Source: CALCNS01 sp937897315
GTDB lineage: Bacteria > Bacillota > JAAYKD01
NCBI GenBank assembly: GCA_036744005.1
Contig: DAINOJ010000007.1
Location: 44,172-108,171 of the forward strand
Reading direction: 5' to 3'
Length of the DNA stretch: 64,000 bases
The position numbers and the translations under genes are program-made. Below, one piece after another: positions 53,347 through 61,580 of the stretch. Each line of letters starts with the position of its first letter. The first letter of the stretch is position 1. The notes below the pieces were generated by a model, which was given only the letters and a program-made list of their open reading frames with translations, made no database searches and was not told where the DNA came from.

Positions 53347-54348
53347 ATGAAGATTGAACACAGAGATGCATGGAGTTCCGTCATTTCGCAGTCTATGCAA
53401 GAAAACAAGGTATTTGGTCTGGCAATGTCACTGATCTCCCAAGGTACAGTGATTCTTACCTCGACCCACGGTATCACCAACAGCATCTCACAAGAGGAGG
53501 TGCAACTCCAAACAAAGTTTGAAGCCGCCTCTTTAACAAAACCGGTATTTGCGTATCTAATCTTGCTGCTTCGGGATCAAGGCAAAATTGATTTAGATGT
53601 TCCGGTTGCAGATTACCTCCCGGATTATGAAATCAGCCAGGATTCGCGGTATAAGCAGATCACCCCTCGCATCGTTTTGTCCCACGGCTCGGGCTTTGCG
53701 AATTGGAGCAAGAAACCAGTTACCATCCATTTTGACCCGGGAAGCCGGTTTCAATATTCCGGTGAAGCGTATTTCTACTTGCAAAAAGCGGTGGAACGAA
53801 TTACCGGTGTAGGGTTAGAAGAACTTATTCAGGAGTATATTTTCGAACCCTTGCAGATGAACCACAGTGCCATGGTCAGAACCGAGCTTGTAAATGAGCA
53901 GCTTTCTTTTACCTTTGACAAAGACGGCCAAAGAGAGCCCAAGCGCAATCTCACCAATAGCAGTGGCAATACCGACCCCAATGCGGCCTATTCCTTGTAT
54001 ACCACTATTGAAGATTATACCCGGTTCCTATTGAACCTCATGGATCAAAAAATCCTACCATTACACCAAAGCAGTTTTAACGAAATGATTCAAGTGCAGA
54101 ATACCTTCAACCAAGAGGTTTTTTGGGGACTCGGCTGGGGAATCTACAAAAAAGAGGAGAAACTTCTATGGCATTGGGGAGATAACGGAGGCTTCAAAGC
54201 CCTTGTATGTTTATGCTTAGAAACAAAATCCGGGGTTTTAATATTTACCAATAGCTTCAACGGGCTGCAAGTGTGTTTTGACACCGCAAGCTTGGTGACA
54301 GGTGTAGATTTCACTCCCATTCAGAAATTTATTGCTAGTAAACATTAG
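53347..54348 (+). CDS. Serine hydrolase (beta-lactamase/PBP4-like)
   Basis: 333 aa. Active-site motifs: SLTK (Ser62, Lys65), YSG in FQYSGEAYFYLQKA, and HWG in LLWHWGDNGG. It follows the esterase/D-aminopeptidase-like branch of class C folds. No signal peptide is seen. The start has GAGGAGG. It is the second such gene in the window, not closely similar to the one at 42.8 kb. Substrate unknown. Confidence 0.88.
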   Translation: MKIEHRDAWSSVISQSMQENKVFGLAMSLISQGTVILTSTHGITNSISQEEVQLQTKFEAASLTKPVFAYLILLLRDQGKIDLDVPVADYLPDYEISQDSRYKQITPRIVLSHGSGFANWSKKPVTIHFDPGSRFQYSGEAYFYLQKAVERITGVGLEELIQEYIFEPLQMNHSAMVRTELVNEQLSFTFDKDGQREPKRNLTNSSGNTDPNAAYSLYTTIEDYTRFLLNLMDQKILPLHQSSFNEMIQVQNTFNQEVFWGLGWGIYKKEEKLLWHWGDNGGFKALVCLCLETKSGVLIFTNSFNGLQVCFDTASLVTGVDFTPIQKFIASKH

Positions 54349-54368
54349 GTGAGGAGTTAGAAAGTAGA

Positions 54369-54424
54369 GAACCCGTGACAATTCGTCACGGGTTCAAAAA
54401 AGCATCGCCGACGCGATGCTTTTT
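54369..54424. terminator. Two tandem hairpins between convergent genes
   Basis: Stem one: 54369-54379 with 54385-54395 (11 bp). Stem two: 54401-54408 with 54413-54420 plus A/T flanks, giving TTTTT on either strand. They end the serine hydrolase gene and the membrane-protein gene. Confidence 0.85.
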
Positions 54425-54474
54425 AACGTACTTTTTGCTGCTTATAGGAGCACTAGGATCACAATGCTAAAATT

Positions 54475-55116
54475 TTAGAAACCAAACGGAAGAAACACTT
54501 TGAGCAGTATGGCAAAAACAATGCCTAAGCCCGCTGCTTTTAGGGTTTCTTTTTTGTTTTGGTAAAGCAGCATCATCGTGGCCCCGAAGACGATGAATTC
54601 CAACAGATACCTTACATAGAAGTAAACAAAACCATAGGAAAAGGTTAAGTTGAACACAACTGCAAGGATCCCTGCCTTTAACACCAGTGCCGGCAAACCA
54701 TCTCCTTTGGCAAACCAACATATAAAGCCTAACAAGGGAGATACAAAGGCAAGCCCAAACCAAATTATAGCATATTCTTGTGGAAAGAAGCCGGCGATAA
54801 AGGTGGAGTAGAGGTAATAGCTGCTCACAAAGCCGAGGAAGAACACAAAAACATTCAAAGCTGCCCTCTTTGCTGAACTTGCAGAGATAGAGACCCAAAC
54901 CCCAATGAAAATCCAGATAGCCAAACGGCTGAAGAAATTTCGCAAATCCAACGCCTGCAAAAAAGATGGTAGCAAATTGGAGGGTGTTTCATCTAGGAAC
55001 TTTGAGAGTACGCCCAAAAGAACCCCGAAGAGGAGCAGTAACAGGGTATGAATGATCTGCTTCTTGAGGGGAATATTGGTTTTTGGTGAGCGAACGGGAT
55101 GTGAAAGAGAAAGCAT
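54475..55116 (-). CDS. Multi-pass membrane protein, unknown function (DUF6518-like)
   Basis: 213 aa with about six helices (for example TLLLLLFGVLLGVLSKFLDE, FFSRLAIWIFIGVWVSI, LEFIVFGATMMLLYQNKK). No catalytic motif. The ATG at 55116 has AAGGAG seven bases upstream; the frame is open further upstream without signal. It is a single gene with no clear partner. Confidence 0.78.
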   Translation of the reverse strand: MLSLSHPVRSPKTNIPLKKQIIHTLLLLLFGVLLGVLSKFLDETPSNLLPSFLQALDLRNFFSRLAIWIFIGVWVSISASSAKRAALNVFVFFLGFVSSYYLYSTFIAGFFPQEYAIIWFGLAFVSPLLGFICWFAKGDGLPALVLKAGILAVVFNLTFSYGFVYFYVRYLLEFIVFGATMMLLYQNKKETLKAAGLGIVFAILLKVFLPFGF

Positions 55117-55300
55117 AGTGTGCTCCTTATCAAACACTTCTGTATTTTTATCAATTTTTTTATGATTTTGTGGAAGGTAAGCTGAGAGCAATTGTTGAAC
55201 AATGTTTGTGATTATAAATATAGATAGAACGGAGTAAAATGTAAAGAGGGGGAAGCTAATTTCTAACCCAGCTAAAAAACAATGATTGGAGTGTTCATAA

Positions 55301-56026
55301 GTGCAGCAAGAATTTAAACAAGAAATTATCGATAAGTTGAAAAGCTATGTCTACAGATTGATTGATCCAAGAAACGGTGAAACTTTCTATATAGGAAAAG
55401 GGAAAGGGAATCGCGTTTTTGCGCATATCCGGACGGAAGAGGGTCTCGAGGGAGATGATATTGAAAACAAATTAAAACGCATTAGACTAATAAAAGCAGC
55501 TGGTTTGGAGGTTTCTCATGTTATTCATCGTCATGGTATGGACGAAACGACAGCGCTTCAAGTAGAAGCTGCCTTAATTGATGCTTACCCAGGTCTTACA
55601 AACATTGCATCTGGTATTGGAGCGAATAGTTTTGGTGTAATGCATGCCGAAGAAGTAATTCGTCAATATACTGCTGAACAAGCAGTTTTCAAACATAAAG
55701 CAATACTGATTAATATAAACATCAGCATCTCATTAACCTCAATATATGAGGCAACACGTAAAGCATGGAAGCTTAACAAATCAAAAGCGGAAAAAGCAGA
55801 AATTGTCCTGGCTGTTGAGAAAGGCTTGATTCGAGCCGCTTTCATACCGGAATGTTGGCTAGATGTTACTGCAGAGAATTTTCCCGGTGCTGAGGCGGAA
55901 CCAGGTCGTATTGGATTTATCGGAATTGAAGCCCCAGATGAAATCGTCCAACTCTATGTTGGAAAGCGCGTTCCTGACAGTTATCGGAAAAAGGGTGCAG
56001 CTAATCCAGTAAGATATACTTGGTAG
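55301..56026 (+). CDS. GIY-YIG domain protein (LEM-3-like)
   Basis: 241 aa, GTG start with a weak TTGGAG site. Residues 14-110 form a GIY-YIG nuclease domain: YVYRLIDPRNGETFYIGKGK (the YVY/YIG pair), HIRTEE, then EAALIDAYPGLTN with the catalytic Glu. The C-terminal 110 residues (AWKLNKSKAEKAEIVLAVEK) contain an unassigned domain seen in similar bacterial proteins. It lies 57 bases upstream of a GTPase gene, both plus-strand. Nuclease activity is likely, role unknown. Confidence 0.83.
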   Translation: MQQEFKQEIIDKLKSYVYRLIDPRNGETFYIGKGKGNRVFAHIRTEEGLEGDDIENKLKRIRLIKAAGLEVSHVIHRHGMDETTALQVEAALIDAYPGLTNIASGIGANSFGVMHAEEVIRQYTAEQAVFKHKAILININISISLTSIYEATRKAWKLNKSKAEKAEIVLAVEKGLIRAAFIPECWLDVTAENFPGAEAEPGRIGFIGIEAPDEIVQLYVGKRVPDSYRKKGAANPVRYTW

Positions 56027-56083
56027 GAGGTTATTCTCCTCTCTATTGTTTAGCGATCTTGATAACCGAAAGGAGCACCGCTC

Positions 56084-57244
56084 ATGCAAAGAGGAAACGT
56101 CTTAGTCATTGGTAATTCTGGCGTAGGGAAGTCTACCCTGATCAATGCTCTTCTTGGCGAAGAACGAGCTAAAACTGGGTGGGGAACAGAAGGAACTACG
56201 GAAGAGCTGGCTATATATGAGAGCGATAAGCTCAACTTCCGGCTTATCGATACGGTTGGATTTGAGCCGTCTTGGTTTAAGGGATACAGAGCGATCAACT
56301 CTGTAAAGAAGTGGTCCAAGAAAAGCGCTAAAGAGGGTCATACCGATACGCAAATCAATGTAATTTGGTTTTGTGTTGAGGGAACCGCCGGAAAGCTCTT
56401 TGCTAAAAGCATCAATGATTTATCTCGAGCAACTTCTATGTGGCCATCGGTTCCGGTCGTTGTTGTGATAACGAAATCCTATTCGGTTCCGGATCGCACT
56501 CGGAATATTGAAATGGTCTACAATGCCTTTGCCAAACAGAAGAAGTATACCAAGAATCTTCGCAAAGTTATACCGGTTGTGGCTCAGGTATTTGTGTTGA
56601 ACGATAACGCATTTGCACCTCCTGAAGGGCTCACCGAACTGATTGAAGCTACCAATGAACTGATGCCGGAAGGGATGAAATCCAGCGAACACGACATTGC
56701 TGCTTATAAATTGAATCGCAAGAGATTCATGTCGCAGGCCATTGTCAGTGTTTCCACAACTGCTGCAGTGGTCGTGGGAGCGGTTCCTATTCCATTTCCA
56801 GATGCCACCATACTCATGCCGTTGGAAGTCGCTTTGGTGAATTCCTTGGCGCAAGTATATGAGATAAAGAAAGATGAGGCGTCGAAGAATCTCTTCAATA
56901 CGATCGTTGAAGTTGGCACAGTCAGCATACTTGCAAGGCAAGCCATTGGCGCTGCGAAAGCGATTCCCGGGTTGAACATTGGTGCAGCGGCATTGAACGC
57001 CATTGTTGCAGGTAGCATTGTTGCTGTGCTTGGTGAAGGCACGATTTATGTGTTTGAACAAACCTACTTGGGCAATAAAGCAGTGACCGACATTGAGTGG
57101 GTTCAAAAGATGTTCGACACCAAATTCACTTCGAGTTTGCAAGAGATTATAAAAACGTTGACCGATAAATCTTCGCAAGCCACCGACACCAAAACCGTTG
57201 TGAAACTCATGGGCGATGTGCTGAAGGCGATGTTTGGGAAATAA
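56084..57244 (+). CDS. GTPase with C-terminal DUF697 (YcjF-like) region
   Basis: 386 aa. P-loop GNSGVGKS (residues 10-17), G3 DTVG, and the G4 region VVVITKSY, where NKxD is replaced by TKS. The C-terminal half has hydrophobic, glycine-rich stretches (AVVVGAVPIPFPDATILMPL) typical of DUF697, which may insert in membranes. The start follows AAAGGAGC. This GTPase-DUF697 type is found in phage-defence and stress loci, but no effector is certain here. It ends before a terminator. Confidence 0.85.
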   Translation: MQRGNVLVIGNSGVGKSTLINALLGEERAKTGWGTEGTTEELAIYESDKLNFRLIDTVGFEPSWFKGYRAINSVKKWSKKSAKEGHTDTQINVIWFCVEGTAGKLFAKSINDLSRATSMWPSVPVVVVITKSYSVPDRTRNIEMVYNAFAKQKKYTKNLRKVIPVVAQVFVLNDNAFAPPEGLTELIEATNELMPEGMKSSEHDIAAYKLNRKRFMSQAIVSVSTTAAVVVGAVPIPFPDATILMPLEVALVNSLAQVYEIKKDEASKNLFNTIVEVGTVSILARQAIGAAKAIPGLNIGAAALNAIVAGSIVAVLGEGTIYVFEQTYLGNKAVTDIEWVQKMFDTKFTSSLQEIIKTLTDKSSQATDTKTVVKLMGDVLKAMFGK

Positions 57245-57250
57245 AAAGTA

Positions 57251-57297
57251 CCAACAAACGGAGCCGTTTTGGATTTCGCTCCGTTTGTTGGGTTTTG
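57251..57297 (+). terminator. Terminator after the GTPase gene
   Basis: A 14-bp perfect stem (57251-57264 with 57278-57291) with a 13-base loop, then GTTTTG. Confidence 0.85.
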
Positions 57298-57394
57298 CTG
57301 GGGTAGGGATTGCCAAAGTGTCGCCAAGTAAGCGACCACTGCCAAGCAAATTTTTGCTATTCTTATACTACTGAAATGAAAGTGGTGAGGACCC

Positions 57395-58243
57395 ATGTTT
57401 GGTGCAATAATCGGTGATATTGTCGGCTCGGTATACGAGTGGAACAACATAAAGACGAAGGAGTTCCCTTTGTTTCGGAATGACTGCTTCTTTACCGATG
57501 ATACGGTTATGACCCTTGCAGTGGCGGATGCGATTATGCAAATGGATCGAGATAAATTATTGGGACCAGATGCAGAGAAAACTTTCGCTGCTTCCATGAA
57601 GAAGTGGGGTAGGAGATACCCCAACGCCGGTTATGGAGGACGGTTTAGCCAGTGGCTTGTATCCTATGACAATCAACCTTACAACAGCTGGGGCAATGGC
57701 TCTGCAATGCGAGTTTCTCCCTGTGCCTGGGCTGTTCCGCAATCGTTTATGGCGCACGAAAGTATAGATCAATTAGAAAGATTGGCAAAAACCAGTGCAA
57801 CTGTGACACATAATCACGAGGAAGGCATTAAAGGAGCTGTGGAGACGGCGCTGGCTATCTGGTATATGCTTCGAGCAAGAGGTTACACAAACGAATCAAA
57901 CAGCATTCAACATTGGAAGCAGATGATCATCAGTCACTCTAAGTATGACTTGTCTAAAACTTTAGATGAAATTCGCCCAACCTATACGTTTAACGAGAGT
58001 TGCCAAGAAACAGTGCCACAAGCGATTATTGCGTTTCTAGAAAGCACCGATTTTGAAGATGCCATACGCAACGCCATATCTCTGGGAGGTGACAGCGATA
58101 CCTTAGCAGCAATCACCGGCTCAATTGCCGAAGCGGCTTATGGCATTCCTGATTGGATGAAAGAACGTGCCTGGTCTTATTTGGATGAACCCACACGAGA
58201 TGTGTGTAGAAGGTGGAGTGAGTATATGAAACATCGTGTTTAA
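57395..58243 (+). CDS. ADP-ribosylglycohydrolase family protein
   Basis: 282 aa, DraG/ARH fold. The two magnesium motifs are present: FTDDTVM (residues 29-35) and GGDSDTLAAI near 230. NGSAMRVSP is also family-typical. It removes ADP-ribose from proteins or nucleic acids in known members. The start has GGTGAGGA. It follows a GIY-YIG gene and a GTPase gene and precedes a YbjQ-like gene, all plus-strand, though a terminator lies upstream. Confidence 0.92.
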   Translation: MFGAIIGDIVGSVYEWNNIKTKEFPLFRNDCFFTDDTVMTLAVADAIMQMDRDKLLGPDAEKTFAASMKKWGRRYPNAGYGGRFSQWLVSYDNQPYNSWGNGSAMRVSPCAWAVPQSFMAHESIDQLERLAKTSATVTHNHEEGIKGAVETALAIWYMLRARGYTNESNSIQHWKQMIISHSKYDLSKTLDEIRPTYTFNESCQETVPQAIIAFLESTDFEDAIRNAISLGGDSDTLAAITGSIAEAAYGIPDWMKERAWSYLDEPTRDVCRRWSEYMKHRV

Positions 58244-58338
58244 TAGTAAGTTATCTGTACTTCATACTACAGGAATGGTTCCCAAGTTTGAAAGAGAAGA
58301 AATAAGTCTAGAGAAAATCAAAAAAGGAGAGGATTAGG

Positions 58339-58725
58339 ATGAGTGACATTATTGTAACCACAGGAGACTTAAAAAGGGATTACGAAGTGATTGGACCGGT
58401 GTATTTTCAAGTATCGAACAAGGGGATTTTTAGTAGTGCTCTCAGTGTATTAGTTACTCAATATTCCAAAGAATTACAGCAATTAAAGAATAATGGAGCA
58501 TTGTCGGAGGAGAGATCGGACTGGGGATTCTTATATGGCGAATACTCTGTGGGCCAAAGTGATTTTGAAAAGGCATTCTATATTGCGATTCAAGAGCTTA
58601 AGAAACGTGCCGCAATTCTTCATGCTGATGCCATAATCGGCATGCGTCAAGATATTGACCTAGATACAAACGGATTTACATTCTTCTATATGCAAATGTA
58701 TGGCACCGCGGTTCGATTTGTTTAA
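58339..58725 (+). CDS. YbjQ/UPF0145-like heavy-metal-binding family protein
   Basis: 128 aa. The pattern TTGDLKRDYEVIGPVYFQ at the start and AIQELKKRAAILHADAIIGM toward the end matches the DUF74/YbjQ family; a typical member is about 105 aa, so there is a modest insert (residues 45-75). Function unproven. The start has AAAAGGAGAGG. It is followed by gene debris. Confidence 0.82.
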   Translation: MSDIIVTTGDLKRDYEVIGPVYFQVSNKGIFSSALSVLVTQYSKELQQLKNNGALSEERSDWGFLYGEYSVGQSDFEKAFYIAIQELKKRAAILHADAIIGMRQDIDLDTNGFTFFYMQMYGTAVRFV

Positions 58726-58822
58726 TAAGCTATCAAGGTACATCGATTACTCCTAGACTTTCTTAACTGAACCCACACAAGACGAATGCACAGGTGGAAC
58801 GCCTTCCCAAGGAGTGACCGCA

Positions 58823-59096
58823 TTGGACAAATACCAACAACTTAAAAACGAGTATACCGCCCTCGAAAATCGGGGGAAGCTTTCCTTACTATTCTCCCGA
58901 TTACTCACAGGCGTTATTTGCCATAACTGGCAACGCCTACACACCGGAGCAAGTCATTACCGTCATGCTCTGCTGCGCGGAGGAGGAGCTAATCCTCGTC
59001 ATACCCTCTTTTTTCCAAGACCTACTCTCTGCAGATATGCGCCAAACCACCACGTACTATAATGGTCTAGGAAAAGTGAACAGAAAAAGTGCTTGA
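58823..59096 (+). pseudogene. Small gene broken by a one-base G-run change
   Basis: A TTG with AAGGAG eight bases upstream opens LDKYQQLKNEYTALENRG. Removing one G from the five-G run at 58872-58876 shifts it to SFPYYSPDYSQALFAITGNA and then to a protein-like stretch (EEELILVIPSFFQDLLSADM) ending at TGA 59094-59096. The composite is about 90 aa. I do not recognise a family. Unbroken in its present form the frame runs only into basic, low-plausibility sequence. Confidence 0.5.
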
Positions 59097-59154
59097 AGAT
59101 AATGAACCTGCTATCCTAAGAGACAATATCAAGCCGTAAAATTATTCCTAACCC

Positions 59155-59348
59155 ATGGTTTTAGATGGCTCATTCAACAATAGTGACATGACTAAATTAT
59201 CTGCAATGAATACGATTATTGACAATGAGGTCGTGGACCGGTAGTTTATTCTATTGGCTCACGATCCGCATTATTCTAGTTGGCGTTCACTTGTTGAAAT
59301 CGAAAAAACTAACCTGATTTGTTTCAAAAGAACCAGTAAAGGAGTCCA
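59155..59348 (+). pseudogene. Reading-frame remnant with internal stop
   Basis: From the ATG at 59155 the frame reads MVLDGSFNNSDMTKLSAMNT, then VVDR, a TAG at 59242, and in the same frame ILLAHDPHYSSWRSLVEIEK. The composition on both sides is protein-like, suggesting a decayed gene. No family recognised, and no ribosome site of quality. The 58 bases before it hold nothing clear. Confidence 0.35.
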
Positions 59349-59350
59349 TT

Positions 59351-60829
59351 ATGTCTTTACACTTATCAAAATCAAGATACTGTTCGGCTGTGCAGTGCCC
59401 GAAAATGCTGTGGCTGAAAAAGCATTGCCCCGAGCAATTCGATGATTCGGTCATGAATCAAGCGGTTCTCGATACCGGCTTAGAAGTTGGTGATTTGGCA
59501 ATGGGTCTTTTTGGTGATTTCAGTGAAGTTCCGTACGGAGATTTAAACGAGATGATCAAAGAAACCAAACGCTTATTGCAAGCAGGCACAAAGAACATAG
59601 CTGAGGCTTCCTTTTCATACAACGGACTTTTCTGTAGTGTGGATCTTCTCAAAAATAACGGAAATAACCGAGTAGAAATCTATGAGGTGAAGAGCTCGAC
59701 CCAGATTCAAGATATTTATTATCATGATGCGGCTTACCAGAATTATGTGCTGACCAAACTTGGGTTTACAGTCGAAGTGGTCGGCATTGTCCATATCGAT
59801 AACACCTACGTACGCATCGGTGATCTGGAGCTTGATTCGCTTTTCATAATCAATAATGTGACTGAGGAAGCAATGAGTTATTTTTCCGATGTTGAGAAAC
59901 GAATCAAAGAACTAGAAGAATATATGAAGCAAACGGAAGAACCCGAGCAGAGGATTGGCCCGCACTGTTTCGCGCCCTACAGTTGTGGCTTTTTCGCGTT
60001 TTGCACCCGAGATTTACCAACACCTAACTTGTTTCATGTAGTCGGCATGCAGAAACGAACCATGTTCTCTCATTATGAACACGGATGCATCTCTTTTCTT
60101 GATTTAGAGCAACAGCCAAAACTCAACCCCAGTAATCTTCTACAAATTCGGCATGAGCTTCATGATCTACCGGACTATGTGGAAAAGGATAGCATCGCCG
60201 CTTTCCTGGAGCAAGTCACGTATCCACTCTATTTCCTCGATTTTGAATCGTTTCAGCCGGCAATCCCTCTTTATGATGATTCCAAACCCTACGAACAAAT
60301 TGTTTTTCAATATTCGTTACATTACATAGAAACCAAAGATGGTCAACTCATGCATAAAGCTTATTTGGCTTATCCGGGAGCGGACCCCAGAAGAGAATTA
60401 GCCAAGCAGTTGTGTAAGGATATACCAATCAATGTTTGCACGGTGGCTTATAACATGAGCTTTGAGAAATCACGCATTAAGAGATTGGCAGAGTTATTTC
60501 CCGATTTGTCAGATCACCTAATGAACATTCATGATCATATCATTGATCTAATGATTCCGTTTCGTCAAAAAAGCTATTATACCAGAGCAATGCAAGGGTC
60601 GTATTCAATTAAGTATGTGTTACCGGCGTTGTATCCCAATGACCCTGAACTGGATTACAGCCAACTCGAGGAAATTCAAAACGGAGCAGACGCTTCGGCA
60701 ATCTTTCCTAAAATGGCGAGCATGTCCAAGGAAGAGTTGGAAAAATACAGAGGTCATTTGTTGAAGTATTGCAAACTCGATACGTATGCCATGGTCAAGA
60801 TTTGGAATAAACTTTGTGAGGTTGTTTAA
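59351..60829 (+). CDS. Cas4/RecB-like nuclease fused to DUF2779 exonuclease-like domain
   Basis: 492 aa. The N-terminal part has CSAVQCPKMLWLKKHCP (first cysteines) and EIYEVKSS, the E-x-K nuclease motif near residue 113, and later CFAPYSCGFFAFC near residue 210, together resembling a Cas4-like Fe-S nuclease. The C-terminal DUF2779 domain has DEDD-exonuclease-like motifs: YFLDFESF (D-x-E), VAYNMSFEKSRI and YCKLDTYAMV. The start has AAAGGAGTCC. Likely a DNA or RNA processing nuclease; the role is unknown. It is in accessory surroundings. Confidence 0.85.
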   Translation: MSLHLSKSRYCSAVQCPKMLWLKKHCPEQFDDSVMNQAVLDTGLEVGDLAMGLFGDFSEVPYGDLNEMIKETKRLLQAGTKNIAEASFSYNGLFCSVDLLKNNGNNRVEIYEVKSSTQIQDIYYHDAAYQNYVLTKLGFTVEVVGIVHIDNTYVRIGDLELDSLFIINNVTEEAMSYFSDVEKRIKELEEYMKQTEEPEQRIGPHCFAPYSCGFFAFCTRDLPTPNLFHVVGMQKRTMFSHYEHGCISFLDLEQQPKLNPSNLLQIRHELHDLPDYVEKDSIAAFLEQVTYPLYFLDFESFQPAIPLYDDSKPYEQIVFQYSLHYIETKDGQLMHKAYLAYPGADPRRELAKQLCKDIPINVCTVAYNMSFEKSRIKRLAELFPDLSDHLMNIHDHIIDLMIPFRQKSYYTRAMQGSYSIKYVLPALYPNDPELDYSQLEEIQNGADASAIFPKMASMSKEELEKYRGHLLKYCKLDTYAMVKIWNKLCEVV

Positions 60830-60864
60830 AAGGATTAGAAGAGAGGCTCTTCACGTATGATAAA

Positions 60865-60913
60865 ATCCCCCTTATGTAGATTTGGTTATTCACCTTGTCT
60901 ACTTAAGGGGGAT
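60865..60913 (+). terminator. Terminator after the DUF2779 gene
   Basis: A 16-bp stem with one mismatch (60865-60880 with 60898-60913) and 17-base loop, followed by CTTTG. It directly abuts the duplicated promoter segment. Confidence 0.75.
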
Positions 60914-60918
60914 CTTTG

Positions 60919-60989
60919 TGCCCCGAAATTGTCGCATACCTTTTGTTATAATGATCTCAGAAAGGTTAGGGAGGGATGAAAATGAAAGA
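60919..60989 (+). repeat. Duplicated promoter/start segment, copy 1 (degenerate)
   Basis: 71 bases nearly identical (2 mismatches) to 63883-63953. It contains TATAAT, the AGGGAGGG ribosome site and the first codons (ATGAAAATGAAAGA). Here the frame hits TGA two codons later, so no gene follows. The sequence to about 61140 holds a weak GCACCTC/GAGATGC hairpin and nothing else I can name. Confidence 0.85.
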
Positions 60990-61145
60990 TTGACGAACAA
61001 AAACAAAACGTCCGCACCTCCTCGTGCACAACCTATGCGGTCTACAAGCTCATTTAGTGACGGTGTACTCACTTGGATACCATCTTTCTATAGAGGCATG
61101 AAAAAAGCACCTCCGAAGAGATGCTGGTAAGTTTGTGCAGCGGAT

Positions 61146-61445
61146 CTATCTAATTCTGCGGTATTCGAAATAGGCTTTTACAGCAGCTTTTAAAGAGCTC
61201 ATACCATTATACAAATCTGCGCCCTTCGAAAATACTAACCCTTTTGGAATAACTTTCCCATCCGCCTGGTCAGCTCTCGAGTATTCGAGTTCTGACAATA
61301 ATCTTTTTCCGGAATCTTTTGAAAATTCTTCATCAAGATCAATATTCAAACCTTTTTCAACTCTTTGACACCGAGACAGATAATCGCTCACAGGTCGTTT
61401 ACTAATCCTATTTCCTAGCCAAGATCCGAATTCATCTCTTCTCAT
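61146..61445 (-). CDS. Small protein, unknown function
   Basis: 99 aa, basic; the start MRRDEFGSWLGNRISKRPVS has an AAGGAGG site, and TATAAT lies upstream on the minus strand (61477-61472). Two helical blocks, RPVSDYLSRCQRVEKGLNID and MSSLKAAVKAYFEYRR, the latter resembling ends of small integrase/endonuclease-associated domains. It is 136 bases downstream of the TPR gene on the same strand, so it could be a cognate partner; no function assigned. Confidence 0.7.
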   Translation of the reverse strand: MRRDEFGSWLGNRISKRPVSDYLSRCQRVEKGLNIDLDEEFSKDSGKRLLSELEYSRADQADGKVIPKGLVFSKGADLYNGMSSLKAAVKAYFEYRRIR

Positions 61446-61580
61446 AACTTAACCCTCCTTATCATTGTTGCATTATACGTTTTTGGTTGTGGGAACTATT
61501 CAATGGGTCTACTCTTGGCTTTGAGTATTCAATACAATATTCCCCCTCTTCGTTCTGATTTTGCGGGTCATAATCACGTT

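Noticed and set aside
56420..57349. Antisense frame of 309 codons over the GTPase gene
   Set aside because: No motif or ribosome site; the sense protein is a clear GTPase.
60882..61130. 82-codon frame on the plus strand
   Set aside because: It begins inside the terminator loop and runs through the duplicated promoter segment in a frame without protein-like composition.
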